From JAFGPL01 sp963781805 (GTDB lineage: Bacteria > Bacteroidota > Bacteroidia > Bacteroidales > UBA10428): a stretch of 64,000 bases of DNA. The notes beneath the pieces are model-generated. The model saw only the letters and a list, made by a program, of their open reading frames with translations. It made no database searches and had not been told where the DNA came from. Made by a program: the position numbers and the translations under genes. The DNA lies in contig CAWAHF010000004.1 in the NCBI GenBank assembly GCA_963781805.1, positions 2,666,001 to 2,730,000 of the forward strand. The letters run 5' to 3'. Position 1 is the first letter of the stretch, and each line of letters starts with the position of its first letter. This document shows, piece after piece, positions 1-8,847 of the stretch.

Positions 1-475
1 AAAATGAAACAGCGTTAAGACATTTAGCTTCAAGGCATTTTGGATACTCATAAGTGAAATATGCCCTGCAAACATTTTGTTTCGGATTGACTGTAAAACT
101 AATTGTATCCATCCAGTCAAAGAGAAGAAAATAGTTCCCGGGAGACAATATTCCCAGTTTCAGGGTATCTATCGAATGACAGATATAGGTCAGCATACCC
201 TTCTCGTAGGTTGCATCAACAAGAATTATGTTGTTGCATTTCCAGATTCGGTAATTTTCCAGATTACATCCACCGGATGTATGCGTAGTATAAGCAACCA
301 GCTTAATTACATCATCGGAATATGCTTTTGCAGGAACAATTTCAAGCGAATCAACCGTGTAATTATTTTGAACCGGAAAAATTTGAAATTTCTGAGACAT
401 ATTATCCTGTGAATACATCAGGACATAAACTGCAGCAAGAAGTGCGCACGATAAAAATATAACTTTCTTTTTCAT
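1..475 (-). CDS. Partial secreted protein, probable type IX secretion cargo
   Basis: An open frame starts with ATG at 475 and runs off the left edge with no stop, so only about 158 N-terminal residues are visible. The start MKKKVIFLSCALLAAVYVLM is a signal peptide or N-terminal anchor, so the product should be exported. Residues about 45-130 are a beta-rich module with two cysteine-containing strands (SGGCNLENY and MLTYICHSIDTL). From memory this resembles modules found before C-terminal sorting domains in large Bacteroidota T9SS proteins; this is recognition, not a search. The + strand frame over the same bases has no plausible protein character. The C-terminal end, which would show a sorting domain, is outside the window. 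Function unknown. Confidence 0.6.
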   Translation of the reverse strand, partial: MKKKVIFLSCALLAAVYVLMYSQDNMSQKFQIFPVQNNYTVDSLEIVPAKAYSDDVIKLVAYTTHTSGGCNLENYRIWKCNNIILVDATYEKGMLTYICHSIDTLKLGILSPGNYFLLFDWMDTISFTVNPKQNVCRAYFTYEYPKCLEAKCLNAVSF

Positions 476-557
476 GATATTTGGTTTTGTTTTACAAAAG
501 TGGTTTTCTGTTCTACAAACCAACCATGAAAAAGTAACCTTCTGTATAATATTTTTT

Positions 558-1424
558 TTACAATCCATACCTGCAGACAATTTCAAGTGAACTGACATTT
601 ACTATGCTTTTTTGCAAGGGAGTATTATAGTTCAAAACAGCTTCCAGGTTTCCATTCCCTATTCTGATTCGGGTAATGCCCAGCCAGAATGCACCACCCA
701 ATCTGTGTCTGATGCTGATTCCTCCAAAAAAATCAGCCAGATCTAATTCAAGTGAGTAATCGGCGTTATAATTAATGTAGCTTGGAAACCGAAAAAGAAA
801 AGAAGGTTTGAGGTAAAAAATGCTGCTGATTTTTAACGTCTTTTGTGCGGTAATATTGAAATGTCGGCGCAGGACACTGATTTCCTGGTATGGTTGCAGC
901 CTTCCATTAAAAATCTGATTGATAGATATACCGAACTTTAAATCTTTGTTGTAAAACCAGATTCCACTGTTTGCATCGGGAACATATTCTGATTTATCTC
1001 CGGTAGATGGAGTTCCTTTTACAGAGAGATTTAATCCTCCGAAGTCAACTCCTCCCGAAAGATAGTAATTACCAACGAATCGAAAATGAAAAGCATAAGT
1101 GACATATGCACGGGTTCGGGATATATATTTCCCTTCCTGATCATTATCAAATCTGAGACCGATTACATTAAAAGGTCGTTGCGAAGATTTTTTTATGGCA
1201 GCAAAAACGCCGGCAAAATTGGTGGAAATGGCGCTGAAATTTCCAATATGATTTTTGCTCCCGAGCATAGCTTCCACCTTAGTTGTCGATCCAATACTGG
1301 CAGGATTGATGAATGGATATTGTCTCATATACTGACTGAACTGTACCGGATAGTAGGAATATTGCGATTGTCCGAAGATTCTTAGAAAATTGATGAGACA
1401 TAAAATAGAAAACAGAATTCGCAC
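558..1424 (-). CDS. PorP/SprF family type IX secretion-associated outer-membrane protein
   Basis: 288 residues. An N-terminal signal sequence (about residues 1-18) is followed by a QYSYYPVQFSQYMRQYPFINPAS-like opening. That is the hallmark of PorP/SprF proteins ('QFSQYM..P..INPA'), followed by alternating beta strands to a C-terminal strand ending YGL. Family members are outer-membrane barrels that act with the type IX secretion machinery, often paired with a CHU_C-bearing cargo that they help anchor or secrete. Here the nearest CHU_C-like protein is at 2263-3402 on the opposite strand, so a partnership is only a guess. Length is close to the usual about 300 residues. Upstream (1425-1664) only AT-rich intergenic sequence is seen. 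Confidence 0.85.
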   Translation of the reverse strand: MRILFSILCLINFLRIFGQSQYSYYPVQFSQYMRQYPFINPASIGSTTKVEAMLGSKNHIGNFSAISTNFAGVFAAIKKSSQRPFNVIGLRFDNDQEGKYISRTRAYVTYAFHFRFVGNYYLSGGVDFGGLNLSVKGTPSTGDKSEYVPDANSGIWFYNKDLKFGISINQIFNGRLQPYQEISVLRRHFNITAQKTLKISSIFYLKPSFLFRFPSYINYNADYSLELDLADFFGGISIRHRLGGAFWLGITRIRIGNGNLEAVLNYNTPLQKSIVNVSSLEIVCRYGL

Positions 1425-1664
1425 GTTGATTGATATTAGAGTGTTTATCTATATGTTGGCTCCGATACATCACCAAAATAAACATTTTTAGATAAAAATT
1501 ATTAATCAATTGTAAAATCTTTTTTCAAAAAGAGGAATTTGGACTTAAAAAGAAATCGGCAAATCAATTAAACTGGATTATCCGGTTCAGCCAGATATAA
1601 ACCAATTTAATCTGCGTGGAAAAAAAGGTTTAAAATTTTTTTAGAATCAGGAGGTTACTTTTTA

Positions 1665-1672
1665 TAAGTTTG
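1665..1672 (+). promoter_or_regulatory. Candidate -7 element of the sigma-factor gene
   Basis: TAAGTTTG fits the Bacteroidota -7 consensus TAnnTTTG. It overlaps the upstream TTG that could otherwise be taken as the start of the sigma-factor gene, which favours the ATG at 1706. No clear -33 TTTG was seen at the right spacing, so this could be an ECF-type or weak promoter. Confidence 0.35.
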
Positions 1673-1705
1673 AATGTAGTATCAGATAAACGAAATAAAA
1701 TCTCA

Positions 1706-2257
1706 ATGGCTCTGAACGATAAGGAAATATTGAATAGTATCAGAAAAGGCGAAAACACCAGGATTTTGCAGCTTTTATATGAAAAGGTTCTGCCAAAAAT
1801 CTGCAAATACATTTGTAAAAATTCGGGCTCGGAAGAAGATGCATTTGATATTTTTCAGGATGGAGTAATGATATTTTATAAATATGTCATCAGTGGAAAG
1901 TTCAGCGAAAAGTATGAAATAGCAGGTTTTCTTTATACGGTATGTAAAAATCTCTGGATTAACAAAGCCAGACATAATAGGTTGTTGTTGCGAATGGAAG
2001 AAAACTATGAAGGAACTGAAATGAGTGAGAATATTCTTGATACTATTATTCAAGAAGAAAGAGAATCAGAAGTCAGACGTTTGCTTGCCGAACTGGGCGA
2101 AAAATGCAGGGAGTTGCTTCAACTGGTATTCTATTATCAGCTTACAACAAGAGAGATTATTAATAAGATGGGGTTTGCCAATGAAGATACTCTGAAAACT
2201 AAAAAATACAAATGCAAACAACGTCTGTTGGAAATTATAAATAATTCCAGGAACTAG
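1706..2257 (+). CDS. ECF-type RNA polymerase sigma-70 family factor
   Basis: 183 residues from ATG 1706 (an in-frame TTG at 1670 lies on a -7 box and is less likely). The sigma region 2-like half is about residues 20-90, with EEDAFDIFQDGVMIFYKY resembling region 2.1/2.2 and FLYTVCKNLWINKAR the region 2.3/2.4 DNA-melting helix. The region 4-like half is about 120-178, with CRELLQLVFYYQLTTREIINKMGF as the helix-turn-helix. Such factors redirect RNA polymerase to envelope or stress genes and are usually held by a membrane anti-sigma factor. The next gene begins 5 bp downstream and has a short cytoplasmic head plus one membrane helix, so it is the likely partner. The sigma family call is firm; the regulon is unknown. 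Confidence 0.85.
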   Translation: MALNDKEILNSIRKGENTRILQLLYEKVLPKICKYICKNSGSEEDAFDIFQDGVMIFYKYVISGKFSEKYEIAGFLYTVCKNLWINKARHNRLLLRMEENYEGTEMSENILDTIIQEERESEVRRLLAELGEKCRELLQLVFYYQLTTREIINKMGFANEDTLKTKKYKCKQRLLEIINNSRN

Positions 2258-2262
2258 ATTTA

Positions 2263-3402
2263 ATGAAAAGAATTGAGAAATATGATCTGATTGAGCAATA
2301 TTTGCTTGGAAAAGCAAGTGTGTCCGAGGTAGCAGAAGTTGAATTACGAATCAAGAATGATGCAGAATTTGCCAATGAGGTAGAATTACACCGTAATATG
2401 CAACACCTGATTTTTGACAGTTCGCTACTTGAAGTAAAAGACGTCCTTCAGAAAATTAGAACCAGTAAACAATTAAAATTAAAACGAAGAACCAGACTTT
2501 ACAGGGGATTATTTATTGTAGGTTTTTGTGCTTCTATATTAACAATATCCCTGCTTCTTTCCAGAAAAAAGGATATTGCAGTTAGGCCTGCTTCAGAAGC
2601 TTTCAAGGCTTCTGAAGCTTTTCTTGATACTGTTGAACCACGGGTAATGCATCGTGAAATGGTACAAAAGAAAAAAGAAATTCCGGGAATACAAAGGGAA
2701 GGTAATAAAAAAGAGAAGTCGACTGTAACTAACCAAACCGTTACAGAATCTGGTAAAACAGATGTAGAAAAAACGACTATAGGTGAAAAACCAAGAGTAC
2801 ATAATAATCAGCCTGTTCAACTTGATCAGACACCGCCAAAAATACCATTATTATTCAAAAATAAAACAAGTAATCTATCTGATTCAGTTGCTAAACCATG
2901 CCATCTAAATGCACAATACCTGGCTTTTCCGAGTTGTAACAGCGGCGCTACCGGAATTATTCAAATCATAGAAAAATCTGTTACAGGAGGTATTCCGCCG
3001 ATTAAATCAGCTTTAAACGGAGTATTCAGCGATTCACTGATATACAGGAATCTTAAACCGGGCTTATACCAGCTTGAGGTTATGGATGCAGCAGGATGTG
3101 TGAAAAAGTTTGATTTCGTTCAAATTGATGAAAAGCAATGTTTTGAGAAGGATACAAAATTTTCACCTGATTTTGAAATTTGGAACATTCCCATAGAACC
3201 GGGTCATCCTGGAGTTCTAAAAATTTTTAACAGGTCAGGTCAAATTGTTTACCAATTGAAATTTAACGGTTCCCCGGTAGAAACGTGGAATGGTAAGAAT
3301 CAAAATGGTGAAGCATTGCCATATGGATTATATCCTTTCACCATTAAATACGATGCTGGCGGAATTTTTACCGGCACTGTAACAATTGTCGGAGAAGGTT
3401 AG
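2263..3402 (+). CDS. Single-pass membrane protein, anti-sigma-like head with CHU_C-like C-terminal domain
   Basis: 379 residues, 5 bp after the sigma gene, so translationally close. Residues 1-80 are a charged helical head (KYDLIEQYLLGKASVSEVAEVE) resembling the N-terminus of Bacteroidota anti-sigma factors. A single membrane helix lies at about 88-107 (GLFIVGFCASILTISLLLS). A Lys/Thr/Glu/Pro-rich linker of about 100 residues follows. A periplasmic beta module at about 220-290 (GGIPPIKSALNGVFSDSL) resembles SprB-type repeats. The last 70 residues (IFNRSGQIVYQ ... TWNGKNQNGEALPYGLYPF) match the gliding-motility/CHU_C end domain. The family call for the head is inference. The combination of a sigma-linked inner-membrane protein with an outer, T9SS-like end is unusual; see findings. 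Confidence 0.6.
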   Translation: MKRIEKYDLIEQYLLGKASVSEVAEVELRIKNDAEFANEVELHRNMQHLIFDSSLLEVKDVLQKIRTSKQLKLKRRTRLYRGLFIVGFCASILTISLLLSRKKDIAVRPASEAFKASEAFLDTVEPRVMHREMVQKKKEIPGIQREGNKKEKSTVTNQTVTESGKTDVEKTTIGEKPRVHNNQPVQLDQTPPKIPLLFKNKTSNLSDSVAKPCHLNAQYLAFPSCNSGATGIIQIIEKSVTGGIPPIKSALNGVFSDSLIYRNLKPGLYQLEVMDAAGCVKKFDFVQIDEKQCFEKDTKFSPDFEIWNIPIEPGHPGVLKIFNRSGQIVYQLKFNGSPVETWNGKNQNGEALPYGLYPFTIKYDAGGIFTGTVTIVGEG

Positions 3403-3406
3403 GTAA

Positions 3407-3649
3407 ATGCATCTAACAATGATATTAATGCAAATAATCTCAGATACACATAGAAGCCTGGTTACGTTCAGAAATATTCCTGATAATACCGTAATTGAGA
3501 TATATAATCTTGATGGAAAAATAGTTAAAAGACTTTCTTCAGTTTACAACGATTTTAATCTGGATATATCATTTCTGAAAAAAGGACTGTATATGATCAA
3601 ATCATATAGTAACGGCTATTTTCTTACAGAATTACTGGTTAAGGAATAA
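3407..3649 (+). CDS. Orphan type IX secretion type A C-terminal sorting-domain-like protein
   Basis: 80 residues starting 4 bp after the previous stop. Almost the whole protein reads as a T9SS type A sorting domain: VEIYNLDGK-like IEIYNLDGKIVKRL, then DISFLKKGLYMIKSYSNGYFLTELLVKE, the usual 'L..G.Y.v......t.kl.v' ending. It has neither signal peptide nor passenger domain, so it cannot be exported as a normal cargo from this start. An in-frame stop sits directly before the ATG. It is probably a decayed tail of a lost cargo gene, or a very small protein using the fold. Real translation is uncertain. Confidence 0.4.
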   Translation: MHLTMILMQIISDTHRSLVTFRNIPDNTVIEIYNLDGKIVKRLSSVYNDFNLDISFLKKGLYMIKSYSNGYFLTELLVKE

Positions 3650-4206
3650 TGCGAATTAAGGGTTTAAACTTATTAAAATATCACTACTGACCGACTAAAT
3701 GCTTTTATAATCTTTATACATTTTATTTTGTAGAACCTCTACGAGGTATCACTGCCTTTGGGGTTATTTTTTTCTACAATTCCTAATCCGCTACGCGGAA
3801 ATTCTCCGTAGAGCCTGTCCCGCTATAAAGCGGGAAAATAAAGTGTTGTAATAAAGCAATAAAGTAAAGATCCTATTCCACGTAGTGGATAAACAAATAA
3901 TTTAGTCGGACACTACTGTTAAAATATATAATTAGTAATCAGTATTTTGCAAACCTGCCTTAGTGATACTTAGTGACTATCTTCCATTTGCCACTAGACA
4001 CTAAAACACAAAGATTCACAAAGACAAAGTCCATACTATTTGATTTCGACCCTTAATTCGTATGAATAATACAATACCATTTACCAGGTAATTTACACCT
4101 CTAAGAATTTATCAATATACAGAAATCCAATCAGCCTGTAAAATAATTCAATGATGCAGGATAATTTGATTAAACATTAAAGTTTTTAAAAGAAATTGCA
4201 GGCTTA
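3650..4206. other. Gene-free stretch with inverted repeats
   Basis: No gene is seen. Besides the MITE-like element, a perfect 12-bp inverted pair CGAATTAAGGGT (3652-3663) and ACCCTTAATTCG (4049-4060) encloses it and may be the arms of a larger repeat. Between about 3955 and 4030 lies AC-rich sequence (cactaaaacacaaagattcacaaagac type, given in pieces) of a sort often scattered between Bacteroidota genes. The flanking genes converge here. Confidence 0.4.
3682..3918. repeat. MITE-like element with 8-bp target-site-like duplication
   Basis: The direct repeat CACTACTG occurs at 3682-3689 and 3911-3918. Just inside it lie the inverted ends CCGACTAAAT (3691-3700) and ATTTAGTCGG (3900-3909). The 221-bp interior has no open frame. 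It holds several mini-hairpins, including ACCTC-TAC-GAGGT (3735-3747), CCGC-TAC-GCGG (3788-3798), CCCGCT-ATAA-AGCGGG (about 3819-3834) and TCCAC-GTA-GTGGA (about 3877-3889). Terminal inverted repeats with a duplicated flank are what a non-autonomous transposable element leaves. No transposase is in the window. Confidence 0.5.
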
Positions 4207-4791
4207 TTATTCACAATCGTCACCTGTAAAGGGTAATGATTCAATGCATTCATCGTATTTTACCGAACCGGTGATTTGCAGTTCGATTTTTGCATTTATT
4301 TTCTGACCTGTTGTTGGTGAACTATCGCCATAGATTTCAAAATCAAAAGGAGATACATCGGTATTTTTAATATATGCTTCGAGTTTTCCTTTTAAGCCTC
4401 CGATTCCTTCGGCGATAAGATTATTAAGCCCAATGATTGGTGCATTCACTGCAACCAGAGGGATAATCTTGTCTTTAAAAACTTCCGGATTACTGTTTCC
4501 AAGTTGCAGCCTTCCACTGGCAGAAACAAATGAGGCTTCATTATTATCGAGAATGGTTACCCTCAATGAAATTCTTTCAATATTAACTTCTTTGATATCA
4601 GCAGTTTCAGGAATATCTAATGCATCGAGAACCTGATTTCTGGTAATGGTTTGTTTCTCGGAAAAATTACCGGTCTGATCAACTACAAATTCTTTGTCAA
4701 TTCCAATAGTAGCAACAAATTCAAATTTTCTGTACTGACAAGCTGTAGCAAGAATCGTAATTACCAGAATAAAGAGCCAAAATTTTTTCAT
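4207..4791 (-). CDS. Putative lipoprotein of unknown function
   Basis: 194 residues with a lipoprotein signal (hydrophobic residues 5-17, lipobox ILATAC, Cys18), so it is probably anchored to a membrane. The remainder is a single beta-rich domain with alternating short strands (VNIERISLRVTILDNNEASFVSAS; INAKIELQITGSVK) and a Cys-containing tail, ECIESLPFTGDDCE-like. No enzyme motif is seen. The next gene in the same direction (4834-5721) ends 42 bp upstream of this start, so the two are likely co-transcribed, a surface lipoprotein with an outer-membrane barrel. The family was not recognised. Confidence 0.7.
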   Translation of the reverse strand: MKKFWLFILVITILATACQYRKFEFVATIGIDKEFVVDQTGNFSEKQTITRNQVLDALDIPETADIKEVNIERISLRVTILDNNEASFVSASGRLQLGNSNPEVFKDKIIPLVAVNAPIIGLNNLIAEGIGGLKGKLEAYIKNTDVSPFDFEIYGDSSPTTGQKINAKIELQITGSVKYDECIESLPFTGDDCE

Positions 4792-4833
4792 GATAAATGT
4801 AATTTAAGTAAAAATTAAAACAATTTTAATCGA

Positions 4834-5721
4834 TTACTCGCCAATTCCCACTCCCAAACCAACACTCAGTACACTCTGACTGGCTATATTGTAATCAACA
4901 TTAAGTTTTGCTGGTCCCAGATTAAAAGTAACCCCGGCTGTAAATCTTATAGAATTTTTCCCCTTAAGGTTAAAATCAATATCAATGTTTTCATCATCAT
5001 TATGGTAGTTCAAGTCAACTTTGGTATTTTCATACCCCAATCCCCCATAAAATGTAAAAATCAGCAGCTTTTTACTTGCCTGGGCACTTACAAACCAGGA
5101 GTTTGCAGAAACTATATCACCGATTTTAAAACTCTGATTATAAATACCAAGTGCAACATCCAATGGAAGCATATCAAGATGTTGGCTGATACTATGTCTG
5201 ATACCCCAACTGAACAGATTTACGCTTCCCAGATCTTCATTAATTGAAATGGTAAAAAACCGGAATGTCAGATCCGTTCCGTACACAGAGCCGATTGTTA
5301 ATTGTGGCACAGCAAAAGGAACCATCTTTACATTCATCCCGGCAGGAAAAACATATACAGTACCTCCGGGACCGCTAACATCAACTGATTTTGCCGGTCC
5401 AAAAATGGTTGGCGCTTCTGTGGTTATTTCAGGGTCAGCAAAATCCTGGGTTGTAGCATCAAAGGTTTGTCTTTTATCCCCAATAAAAGCAACAGAAGTA
5501 ACGACACCCAGATAGGCCTGAAACCCCATTTTTTTCAATTTTGCACTGTGGAATAAACCGGTATTGAAGGTAGCGCCGAATGCATCGGCCAAAGGTTGCA
5601 TGTATCCCTTACCATTTACTTCGGTATATTTTGATACCAACTTTTCTATATCCTGTGAAAATGAAAATGTAAAGGAGTAAAATGCAATTACAATGAATAG
5701 AGTTATTTGTTTTAGGTTCAT
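4834..5721 (-). CDS. Outer-membrane beta-barrel protein, DUF6588-like
   Basis: 295 residues with a signal peptide ending about FSFSQ (residue 22). A short helix (KLVSKYTEVNGKGYMQPLADAFGATFNTGLFHSA) is followed by repeated amphipathic strands through to a C-terminal strand SVLSVGLGVGIGE. The GYMQPLADAFG opening and the PQLTIGSVYGTDLTFRFF stretch recall the DUF6588 family, by memory only. It is expected in the outer membrane; no substrate or partner is known. It is probably the first gene of a two-gene unit with the lipoprotein at 4207-4791. Confidence 0.65.
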   Translation of the reverse strand: MNLKQITLFIVIAFYSFTFSFSQDIEKLVSKYTEVNGKGYMQPLADAFGATFNTGLFHSAKLKKMGFQAYLGVVTSVAFIGDKRQTFDATTQDFADPEITTEAPTIFGPAKSVDVSGPGGTVYVFPAGMNVKMVPFAVPQLTIGSVYGTDLTFRFFTISINEDLGSVNLFSWGIRHSISQHLDMLPLDVALGIYNQSFKIGDIVSANSWFVSAQASKKLLIFTFYGGLGYENTKVDLNYHNDDENIDIDFNLKGKNSIRFTAGVTFNLGPAKLNVDYNIASQSVLSVGLGVGIGE

Positions 5722-5947
5722 AGTTAAATGGTTTTTGACAAAAATAAACGTTAGATTATTAAATCACAATTTGTTGATGGAATAAATGTGAAGTTTAATC
5801 AAATTTATACAGCTAATAAAATAAATTTCTACTGAATTAATGATCTCAGGTAGTTGACATCGACCTGTCAAAATATTTCAGGGAGGTAAAAATTCCGGAA
5901 TGAATAGTTAATGTATAATAAAGCTATTAAAGTCAGGTTGTCAGACC

Positions 5948-8383
5948 TTAATCATATAAACGGGGATACCTGGAAGGATTAACTTCATGCATTATTTCAT
6001 ACATCTTTTCAAAAACATTCTCTGCATTTGGATTTGAAAAATAGTCGCCATCGCTGGAATAGGCGGGTCGGTGCTCCATTGCCGAAAGAGTTCTTGGGGG
6101 TGAATCAAGGTATTTGTAAGCGCCCTGTTCTTCAATTACTTTTTGCATCATAAAGGCTGTTGCCCCGCCTGGCACATCTTCATCGAAAAACAATACCCTG
6201 TTTGTTTTCTTTACCGATTCAAGAATAGTTTGGTTGATATCGAAAGGCAATAATGTCTGAACGTCAATCAATTCAACACTAATGTTGAACTCTTTTAATT
6301 GTTTGATGGCATCCTGGGCAATTCGAACACAGGATCCATATGTAACAATTGTCACATCTTTCCCATATTCCAGTATTTCAGGTATTCCAAGGGGTACCCT
6401 GAATTCACCGATATTATCGGGTCTTTTTTCTTTCAGTCTGTATGCATTTAACGGTTCAATCACTAATGCAGGGTCCTGACCTCTAAGCAACGTGTTATAA
6501 AAACCGGCTGCCTGGGTAAGATTTCTTGGTACACATACGTATACCCCTCGAATAGAGTTGATTATCATACTTAAGGGTGATCCCGAATGCCAGACACCCT
6601 CCAGTCTGTGACCGCGAGTGCTGACAATTAATGGAACTGTCTGGCCTCCCGCTGTGCGCCAATGTGTCGTTGCCAGATCATCGCTGATGGTTTGTAATGC
6701 AAAAAGCAGGTAATCGAAATACTGAATTTCAGCTATCGGTCTCAACCCCCTCAATGCCATTCCAATCCCCTCACCAATTATAGAAGTCTCTCTGATACCG
6801 GTATCCATTATTCTCAGTTTTCCGTATTTTTCCTGCAATCCTTCATAGGTCTGGTTAACACCTCCTATTTTTCCAAGGTCTTCACCAAAGGCAATCAACT
6901 CAGGAAATTTTTCAAAAAGAGCCTCAAAGTTATCCCGGATAATTTCTCGACCGGGAATCATAGGAGACGACTCTGAATAAACCGGTTTTATTTCATCAAC
7001 CAACAAGACAGAATATTCATTTTCGAGGTAGAGATTTGAATTGTAATGTTCAAAATGCCTTATGAATTGCTTGTTCAACCAGTTTTCCAACTGCTGATTC
7101 AATTTATCACGTTGCTTGCAATCCAGGCAAACATAGCGAAGAATTTTTTTTGCAGCGCTGATATTGTCTCTTCTCAACGGAGCCTCAAGTCCTTTAAGGT
7201 TTCTTACAATCAGATTTATTTTATCCAGATTACCCTTATTGCAAACACATGATTTGGATTCAATTATGTTAAGCAAATCTTTTCTGACATGTTGAATCGG
7301 TTTCTGGAACACATTCCATGCTGAATTTTTTGCCTGCAAAACTTCCTCTTCGGCCTGTTGTTCAATCCGGTTTAGTTCACTATTGATTGCTATGCCGTTT
7401 TCCAGCATCCAGTTGCGCATCATTCTGTTGCAATCATATTTTTCTTCCCATTTCAAACGTTCGGGAGATTTGTAACGTTCATGTGATCCGGAGGTGGAAT
7501 GACCGAGTTGTTGGGTTAATTCTTCTATATGAAATAAAACCGGAATATGTTCTTTTCTGCATTGTTCAATTCCTTTAGCGAATGTTGCACATAATCCCGG
7601 ATAATCCCATCCTTTTTCATTTAAAATAATTATTCCGTTCGTATGATCTTCCTTTTCAAATCCTCTAAGCGCTTTGGAAATACTATCCTTTACCGTCTGC
7701 ATTTTTCGCGGTACCGAAATTCCATATCCGTCATCCCAGATTGCAATAGCCATGGGTACCTGAAGAACAGCTGCAGCATTCATGGTTTCGAAGAAATGAC
7801 CCTCGGAAGTACTTGCGTCACCTATGGTACCAAAAGCAACTTCATTTCCATTGTTCGAGAAATTTTTATACCTGCTAAGTTCCGGATTATCCCGGTAAAT
7901 CTTAGATGCCAGTGCCAGTCCCAATAATCTAGGCATTTGACCAGCAGTGGGGGAAATATCCGAGGAAGAATTTTTTTGTTCGGAAAGGTTTTTCCAGTTG
8001 CCTTTTTCATCCATGCTTCTTGTTGAGAAATGATTATTGAAATTTCTACCCCCATTTCCCGGATTATTTGAAATGTCTGTATCCCCGTATAACTGGGCAA
8101 AAAACTCCTCTAGGGTAAATAGTCCTGCGGCAAGCATAAAGGTTTGATCCCGGTAATATCCCGAACGCCAGTCGCCGGGTTTGAAATTCTTTGCAAAAGC
8201 AATTTGAGCCACTTCCTTTCCGTCTCCAAAAATACCAAATTTAGCCTTTCCGGTAAGAACCTCTTTTCGGCCAAGTATGCTTAATTGTCTGCTCTGGCAG
8301 GCAATCAGGTAATCTGAGAGTACTTCTTTTTTGAATTGCTCAAACGTAATATTGTTTCTGAAGGTTAATTCCTGCTGCTTCAT
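5948..8383 (-). CDS. Fused E1 alpha/beta subunit of a branched-chain or pyruvate 2-oxoacid dehydrogenase
   Basis: 811 residues. The N-terminal half (about 20-370) is the thiamine-diphosphate E1 alpha module: the substrate-channel segment PGDWRSGYYRDQTFMLAAG, then the ThDP/Mg motif GDASTSEGHFFETMNAAAVL...DDGYG, and a GHSTSGSHERY phosphorylation-loop-like segment. The C-terminal half (about 480-811) is E1 beta, with FGEDLGKIGGVNQTYEGLQEKYG, EGIGMALRGLRPIAEIQYFDY and a transketolase C-terminal domain with YGSCVRIAQDA. Such fusions are common in Bacteroidota and decarboxylate a 2-oxoacid, handing the acyl group to lipoyl-E2. E2 and E3 are not in the window. Substrate (2-oxoisovalerate versus pyruvate) cannot be settled from sequence; the branched-chain type is my preference. 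Stands alone, divergent from the HTCS gene. Confidence 0.88.
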   Translation of the reverse strand: MKQQELTFRNNITFEQFKKEVLSDYLIACQSRQLSILGRKEVLTGKAKFGIFGDGKEVAQIAFAKNFKPGDWRSGYYRDQTFMLAAGLFTLEEFFAQLYGDTDISNNPGNGGRNFNNHFSTRSMDEKGNWKNLSEQKNSSSDISPTAGQMPRLLGLALASKIYRDNPELSRYKNFSNNGNEVAFGTIGDASTSEGHFFETMNAAAVLQVPMAIAIWDDGYGISVPRKMQTVKDSISKALRGFEKEDHTNGIIILNEKGWDYPGLCATFAKGIEQCRKEHIPVLFHIEELTQQLGHSTSGSHERYKSPERLKWEEKYDCNRMMRNWMLENGIAINSELNRIEQQAEEEVLQAKNSAWNVFQKPIQHVRKDLLNIIESKSCVCNKGNLDKINLIVRNLKGLEAPLRRDNISAAKKILRYVCLDCKQRDKLNQQLENWLNKQFIRHFEHYNSNLYLENEYSVLLVDEIKPVYSESSPMIPGREIIRDNFEALFEKFPELIAFGEDLGKIGGVNQTYEGLQEKYGKLRIMDTGIRETSIIGEGIGMALRGLRPIAEIQYFDYLLFALQTISDDLATTHWRTAGGQTVPLIVSTRGHRLEGVWHSGSPLSMIINSIRGVYVCVPRNLTQAAGFYNTLLRGQDPALVIEPLNAYRLKEKRPDNIGEFRVPLGIPEILEYGKDVTIVTYGSCVRIAQDAIKQLKEFNISVELIDVQTLLPFDINQTILESVKKTNRVLFFDEDVPGGATAFMMQKVIEEQGAYKYLDSPPRTLSAMEHRPAYSSDGDYFSNPNAENVFEKMYEIMHEVNPSRYPRLYD

Positions 8384-8847
8384 ATTGGCAATAATAGAAA
8401 ATAGTTTCTGTTATTAATTGTAAATAACAAAGCAACTCTTAAAGAGTTTTAATGACGTTTAGATATGTAAAATTATAGCCAAATTCTCGATTTTACATAT
8501 AAGCAAAAGAAAATACATTGCAGAACCTGTAAAGCTCGCCTTTTTATAACTTAACTTATTAATTACCTTTTAACTTTTATCCCGGATTTAATTTATCGAA
8601 GGTATCTCCATTTGAAAAATCAACCTCTGGTTCAATTAATATAAATGAAATTTATATGTACTTTAAAAACTAAACAATCAAAAGCATCGGGAATATTTAT
8701 TAATTTTGGGATGTAGTTAAAATCTTTCTATTTTTAATTTTTGATGAAGTCAAAATACACTTTTGCCATTGATTGAAATTTAATTCCAAATCTATTATTG
8801 CGATAGCAATTGTGAAAGATTCCTTGAATGATAAATTAGTTAACAAA
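8384..8847. other. Divergent intergenic region between E1 fusion and HTCS gene
   Basis: About 460 bp of AT-rich sequence. A TAATTTTG at 8701-8708 fits the -7 consensus for the + strand HTCS gene, but no good -33 was seen. The in-frame TTG at 8773 could extend the HTCS by 25 residues, but those residues do not look like a signal peptide. Nothing else is recognised. Confidence 0.35.

Noticed and set aside
77..412. 111-codon + strand open frame at the left edge
   Set aside because: The minus strand of the same bases carries a coherent exported protein (start at 475) that runs off the edge.
8773..8847. TTG start extending the HTCS by 25 residues
   Set aside because: The extension has no signal-peptide or domain character; ATG 8848 gives a clean signal peptide.
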